Origin: Methanoregula sp.
GTDB lineage: Archaea; Halobacteriota; Methanomicrobia; Methanomicrobiales; Methanospirillaceae
Direction: 5' to 3'
Assembly (NCBI GenBank): GCA_003136075.1
Contig: PNBP01000136.1
Span: forward strand, 6,564 to 16,749
Length of the DNA stretch: 10,186 nt
In this document: positions 6,274-10,186 of the stretch, one piece after another
Position numbering within the stretch: position 1 is the stretch's first letter
Layout of the letters: each line of letters opens with the position of its first letter
Position numbers and translations under genes: made by a program
The notes under the pieces: generated by a model
Databases searched by the model: none
Seen by the model: only the letters and a program-made list of their open reading frames with translations
Told to the model about the DNA's origin: nothing

Positions 6274-9200
6274 GGTTCCGGCCTCTGCATAATCCTGATG
6301 GCAAGACCCAGTTCATTGAATACCTCTTCCCTGAGTGCTGACTGACGGATATTTGTTGCCGCATCCATTGCGTCATCAAGGATGTCCTGCGCTTCGGTTT
6401 CGTAGCCGGCTGCTGATATTCTCATGGCGATATCACAAAGAACGTATGCTCGTCGTGAAAGTGGACGGATTATTGCTGCCTCTTTGACTGCATATTGCAA
6501 CATTTTTCGTGATAATTTAAGTTCGCCATTGTTTCTGGCAAGGACAGCCAGATTGCAGAAAATTGCCGCCTTTTTTCCCCGATCAGCGACCGATCTGACC
6601 AGCCGTTCAAGTGAGGCAATTTGATGCGATTGTCCGCCACTGGCAACCATTTTTGTATACATCATCCGTATTTTTACATACGATGAGGGGCTCTCTGACA
6701 AATCACCATACCCTATCTGTTGCAGCCACTGGATCTGCAACTGGTCATCTTCAATTGTTTTTATAATTCTAATCGCCGCATCGAATTGTGATTTTTCCGC
6801 GCTTTGGTGATGAAGTATGGAATATATTCTTACAATATTTTCCCGGATTGTGTCTGCGATATAAGGAATGTTGATTTTTTCTGATAGGTGCTCTACATTC
6901 CGGAGCAGGGCGTTTGCGATTTTATCATTAGAACACTGCAATGCAAGGGGGATTATTTTCAGGATGATTGATGCCCTTTCATAGGGGAATGTAATCTTTT
7001 CAGCTGTTTCAGACATTTGCCCGATGAGAGAAGCAAATCGCTTTTTATCGGTTTGGACCATATCGGAGGCTACGATAAGTGCACCGACATATTCCCCGGG
7101 ATCTACAATATTTGCGATTATCTGGCTGGCAAGATCAATCCATGACGGATCCGGTTGTATCGCGTTGAGGCTCACGATGGCATATATCATCTGGCAGCGT
7201 GCCATCGCATCAGTATCCGGTTCGACCGTTTTTATCAGGAGCAATCCTTTTTCCAGAGATAATTTTGCCTTTTCTCTCTCATAGTGACTATATACTATCG
7301 TGAGATCGGCAAGAATCAGAATTTTGTGATAATTGGTCTGGAGTCCGGAAACAGAATCCCCGACCTCCTGCAGGATCTTGTCTGCATATTCAGTATCCTG
7401 TAATTTGATGCAGGTATCTGCCAGATTGCACATGCCATTTAATTTTATGTACGGATCAATGATATTTTTAAGAAGCCGGCATTCCAGATCTATCAGCACC
7501 GGATTTGATTTTGACCGCGAATTTAACTGGATGAGAAATGCCAGGTTCTCATAGGGATCCGGGGAATCAGGATGGGTTATATATTCGTTGAGACTGGTCA
7601 TGATCCGTGACATCATCGCGTCACGCTCAAATGAATTTTCGATCTCAACAGAAAATAAGGTAAGGGGTATGACATAGTCAGGATTTGAGCTGGAGCGCGA
7701 ATAGGACAAAATTGTGTCGATCATTCCAGCAATCCTTAATGAGATTTGTGATTTTTTCGTCTCATTTTTTAGTATTTCCAGTCCGCGAATGAACGGCTGA
7801 AGAAAGAGAGGATCATCACGGTCAGGTACGTGACGGGGGGATCCTTTTAAGATAGTGCATCCAATCCTGACAAAACATTCCGCAATTCGCTCGCACATCT
7901 GCATCCGCAATGAGGGGTCATTAATGCCCTTTGCGATCAGGTATGCTTCTTCAAGTGCGTCAGGAGATTGCGTATCCGTCGCATATTTGATTACACCCTC
8001 AATAATATTTGCCATCGCATATGCTACGAGACTGGGGTCCAGAAGAGAACTGCTCCACACTCTCATTCGCAGGAGAAGATCGAGATCACCCTGCGATGCG
8101 GCAAGTAATGACGCCTCATCAATGATGCTGCTGAGGGTTGCTGAACGTGTATTCTGATCTTCAATGAGACAGGTAATGCCTACAGATCTCTGGAGAACAT
8201 CGCGGTTCTTTGTCCTGACCCCGATCTTGGCAATTTTTATTACAATTGTTGAGATAGCCTGCTCTTTTATTGCGGAGTCTGTGATTGATTCGGCAAGCCT
8301 GACAAGGACCGTTGAATCCTGTGAATCAAGAAATCCCCGCTTGATAAGCATCGTGATGCTATCAAGAATTATCTGATTGTGACGTGGATGCATGAGTATG
8401 AGTTCCCTGTACGAACTCTGATGTTCTACAATATCGGCGAACAGGGAATCGCGGGTTACTTCTGTTATCGTTCTGATTATTGCTGGTAATACTATTGTGT
8501 CTGCCTGAGTTTTCAACAGGCCTTCGTACACACGGGGAATTGCATCATTAAAAATGCCATATTTCAAGAGCAGGGACAGGCAATCAATAAATTGTGTTAG
8601 ATTTTCCGTTTTATTCCTGACCTTTTCAAGCATGTTGATCGATCTGGAGTAGTCATCACATGCAAGCATTATCTGTGAAAATTGCAGGTAAATTCGGGAG
8701 GAGTCACGGTCATTGCATGTTCTCTCGATAAGAGGAATAAGATCTGACAGAACCGTCATGTCTTTTGTGTTTCGTGCAATAGCCATTCCGGCGCGAACAA
8801 TCTCACGGAGTGGATATTTGTCTTCTTTTGGAAGAAATTTTTGCAGTTCCGTTGCATAAGCAAGATACCAGTTATCTCCGGATTTTTCTGCCTTTTTTAA
8901 AAGTGCCAGGATAATTGTGTCACATGCAAAAGGTATACTGGCACATGTTTTTTCAATGATTGCAGTTATCTGGTTCCAGTCTTTAACCTTCTCAAGCACC
9001 TGCTCTGTGAGGGCACTGATGATTTCCCGCTGCGATTCGGCATCTGTATCCGCAAAATTCTGGAGAAATACCGGGATATGGAATAGTTCTTGTGTAAAAC
9101 CTGATCTGGCTCCTTTTTCAATAATTGATAAAATACAATCCTGTCTCCGGATTTTTTGATGAATGATGATTGAACAGCGAATACTCTGGTAAAAAAGTGA

Positions 9201-9833
9201 AGAATCTTTATTGATGATAGAGATGGTGCTCATTGCCGTGGCAATCTCTGCATGCAGCACCGCCCGTTTTGAGATATCGCTGATCTCGTTGATGAGTTCA
9301 CGTGATCGATGAAGGAGAAGAACCTCTTTTTTGTCAATTGCCCGGGCAATGAGAAGAGGGATGATGTCTATCATATTTTCAGACCGGTATTTTCGAAAAC
9401 TGATGCGGTCAAGTACCTTCATGCCCTGTTCAACAAGCGAGTCGTCCGATCTTTCAACACCGCTTGAAATAAGATCCTGTGCCAACATTGCGAAAATTTT
9501 TGATTGTGTACTTTTCTTTTTAATTTTTTGCGAGAGGAGGAAAAAGGAATTAAGCCAGATTTCATCATTTGTTTCAATGTATTTCCTGACTATCCGGGAA
9601 AAAAGGGTATTCACCTGTGAGTCGTCGATCTCTGAAAGATATCTCAGCAAATCTGGTTTATTGTTCTTTAATGCGGTGTCAATTAAAACATTGTAGATTT
9701 CACTGAGGTGCGCTTTTCGTGCCCGTTTGTTTTTTGGCTCACCGGTATCCGATCTGAAGACATCCAGAGATACTGATGGCTCATTTAAAAGTGCTTTTCT
9801 AACTGTTTCCGTGGTTTCTGCGGACAAAACCAT
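6270..9833 (-). CDS. Large alpha-solenoid (TPR-like repeat) protein of unknown function
   Basis: I do not recognise a named family for this 1187-residue protein. It is almost wholly helical, with degenerate repeats of about 35-45 residues of the form I-x-D-x3-R-x2-A-x-x-x-I-A-x3-x-x-G, clearest at the C-terminus: KKAAIFCNLAVLARNNGE (about 1087-1104) and RAYVLCDIAMRISAAG (1128-1143), and in the middle around LIEDQNTRSATLSSI and GINDPSLRMQMCERIAE. This resembles TPR-like solenoids that act as scaffolds for protein or nucleic-acid partners. I see no signal peptide, membrane helix, nucleotide-binding loop or catalytic motif, so it should be cytoplasmic and non-enzymatic. The start at ATG 9833 is supported by AGGA (minus, 9841-9844) 7 bases upstream. 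The gene is locally AT-richer than the HPS-RraA gene. It is translationally coupled to acyP. A role with acyP or with the nearby Cas1 is speculation. Confidence 0.8.
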   Translation of the reverse strand: MVLSAETTETVRKALLNEPSVSLDVFRSDTGEPKNKRARKAHLSEIYNVLIDTALKNNKPDLLRYLSEIDDSQVNTLFSRIVRKYIETNDEIWLNSFFLLSQKIKKKSTQSKIFAMLAQDLISSGVERSDDSLVEQGMKVLDRISFRKYRSENMIDIIPLLIARAIDKKEVLLLHRSRELINEISDISKRAVLHAEIATAMSTISIINKDSSLFYQSIRCSIIIHQKIRRQDCILSIIEKGARSGFTQELFHIPVFLQNFADTDAESQREIISALTEQVLEKVKDWNQITAIIEKTCASIPFACDTIILALLKKAEKSGDNWYLAYATELQKFLPKEDKYPLREIVRAGMAIARNTKDMTVLSDLIPLIERTCNDRDSSRIYLQFSQIMLACDDYSRSINMLEKVRNKTENLTQFIDCLSLLLKYGIFNDAIPRVYEGLLKTQADTIVLPAIIRTITEVTRDSLFADIVEHQSSYRELILMHPRHNQIILDSITMLIKRGFLDSQDSTVLVRLAESITDSAIKEQAISTIVIKIAKIGVRTKNRDVLQRSVGITCLIEDQNTRSATLSSIIDEASLLAASQGDLDLLLRMRVWSSSLLDPSLVAYAMANIIEGVIKYATDTQSPDALEEAYLIAKGINDPSLRMQMCERIAECFVRIGCTILKGSPRHVPDRDDPLFLQPFIRGLEILKNETKKSQISLRIAGMIDTILSYSRSSSNPDYVIPLTLFSVEIENSFERDAMMSRIMTSLNEYITHPDSPDPYENLAFLIQLNSRSKSNPVLIDLECRLLKNIIDPYIKLNGMCNLADTCIKLQDTEYADKILQEVGDSVSGLQTNYHKILILADLTIVYSHYEREKAKLSLEKGLLLIKTVEPDTDAMARCQMIYAIVSLNAIQPDPSWIDLASQIIANIVDPGEYVGALIVASDMVQTDKKRFASLIGQMSETAEKITFPYERASIILKIIPLALQCSNDKIANALLRNVEHLSEKINIPYIADTIRENIVRIYSILHHQSAEKSQFDAAIRIIKTIEDDQLQIQWLQQIGYGDLSESPSSYVKIRMMYTKMVASGGQSHQIASLERLVRSVADRGKKAAIFCNLAVLARNNGELKLSRKMLQYAVKEAAIIRPLSRRAYVLCDIAMRISAAGYETEAQDILDDAMDAATNIRQSALREEVFNELGLAIRIMQRPEP

Positions 9834-9883
9834 TTATATATCCTGTATGTAAATTGTTTGGGCAGAGTCAAATTAACCAATAT

Positions 9884-9893
9884 AATAAATAAA
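9884..9893 (-). promoter_or_regulatory. Candidate TATA box of the solenoid-acyP operon
   Basis: The minus strand reads AAAGATTTATTTATTATATTGG across 9878-9899, an AT-rich TATA-like element with a purine BRE-like stretch before it. It predicts a transcript start near 9860 and a leader of about 25-30 bases that carries the AGGA ribosome-binding site. The rest of the 9834-10063 gap is very AT-rich and has no gene that I can see. Confidence 0.4.
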
Positions 9894-10056
9894 TCTTTTG
9901 TTTTTATTTACGTAATAATATCTTCAATTTTCGCATATTACCTGAAATTTGAAGAAATTTTGCTGATTTCTTTAAAACTTTCGATTTAAACGGAAAATGA
10001 TCCATCCAAGACTGCATTAAGAGTCTGGCTGTCATGCGGCAAATATACAGAACCGG

Positions 10057-10061
10057 AAAAA
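10057..10061 (-). terminator. Possible oligo-T end of the phosphohexomutase gene
   Basis: Five T on the minus strand lie two bases beyond the stop codon of the partial phosphohexomutase gene. This is a short run without a clear hairpin, but it is placed as expected for an archaeal terminator. Confidence 0.3.
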
Positions 10062-10063
10062 TA

Positions 10064-10186
10064 TTATGAACCGGAAGTAATTTCCAGCGCGTTGGAAATC
10101 TCCCGTTTCAATTCATCAAAGAAGAGAGTTCCCTGCGTAAGATTATCGGCGTCAATAATGATCCGGACCAGTGGTTCGGTACCTGC
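10064..10186 (-). CDS. Phosphohexomutase (GlmM / phosphomannomutase family), C-terminal fragment
   Basis: The minus strand is open from the right edge down to a TAA at 10064-10066 and encodes 40 residues beginning AGTEPLVRIIIDADN. GTEPLVRI is the phosphate-binding loop of domain 4 in the alpha-D-phosphohexomutase superfamily, and the following helix (FFDELKREISNALE) fits the end of that domain. The family interconverts hexose 1- and 6-phosphates; archaeal members serve as phosphoglucosamine, phosphomannose or phosphoglucose mutases, and the specificity loops needed to choose lie outside the window. About 400 residues are missing upstream. The gene runs in the same direction as the solenoid gene but is separated from it by about 230 AT-rich bases, so the two are probably separate transcription units. 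Confidence 0.77.
   Translation of the reverse strand, partial: AGTEPLVRIIIDADNLTQGTLFFDELKREISNALEITSGS

Noticed and set aside
9945..9960. AAATTT-GAAG-AAATTT hairpin
   Set aside because: Each arm is a self-palindromic AT hexamer in a very AT-rich stretch, so chance is a sufficient explanation.

Overview
The window looks like chromosomal DNA of a methanogenic euryarchaeon, most likely of the Methanomicrobiales type; this is inferred from gene content, not from a marker gene. The signs are a hexulose-6-phosphate synthase fused to an RraA-like domain, PaaK-type aryl-CoA ligases followed directly by a double-ACT protein, oligo-T ends after genes, AT-rich TATA-like boxes about 25-30 bases before likely transcript starts, and a Cas1-family gene standing alone.

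Layout, left to right. (1) The 3' part of a nitroreductase gene (+), cut by the window edge. (2) A bifunctional HPS-RraA gene (+). (3) A compact operon on the minus strand, read from about 4850 down to 1825: two tandem, diverged phenylacetate-CoA-ligase-like genes and a two-domain ACT protein, with overlapping or abutting ends. It converges on the HPS-RraA gene with a 6-base gap. (4) A 200-base divergent intergenic region with a nested dyad. (5) A solitary Cas1-family gene (+) with no Cas2, no effector and no CRISPR repeats in the window. Two of its three metal-ligand positions appear substituted. (6) A minus-strand pair: a 1187-residue alpha-solenoid protein of unknown function, translationally coupled (ATGA overlap) to a small acylphosphatase whose 3' end overlaps the 3' end of cas1 by 17 bases. 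(7) An AT-rich intergenic region, then the C-terminal 40 codons of a phosphohexomutase (minus), cut by the right edge.

How the genes may work together. The PaaK/ACT operon fits activation of aryl acids to aryl-CoA, a step methanogens use with indolepyruvate ferredoxin oxidoreductase to salvage aromatic acids for amino-acid synthesis; no oxidoreductase gene is visible here. HPS-RraA fits pentose supply by the reverse ribulose-monophosphate route plus an aldolase/decarboxylase-like activity of unknown substrate. The most unusual gene is the Cas1 homologue: the fold is clearly recognisable, but the active site looks dismantled, which suggests a DNA-binding or structural role rather than spacer integration. 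No link between it and its neighbours is shown beyond position.
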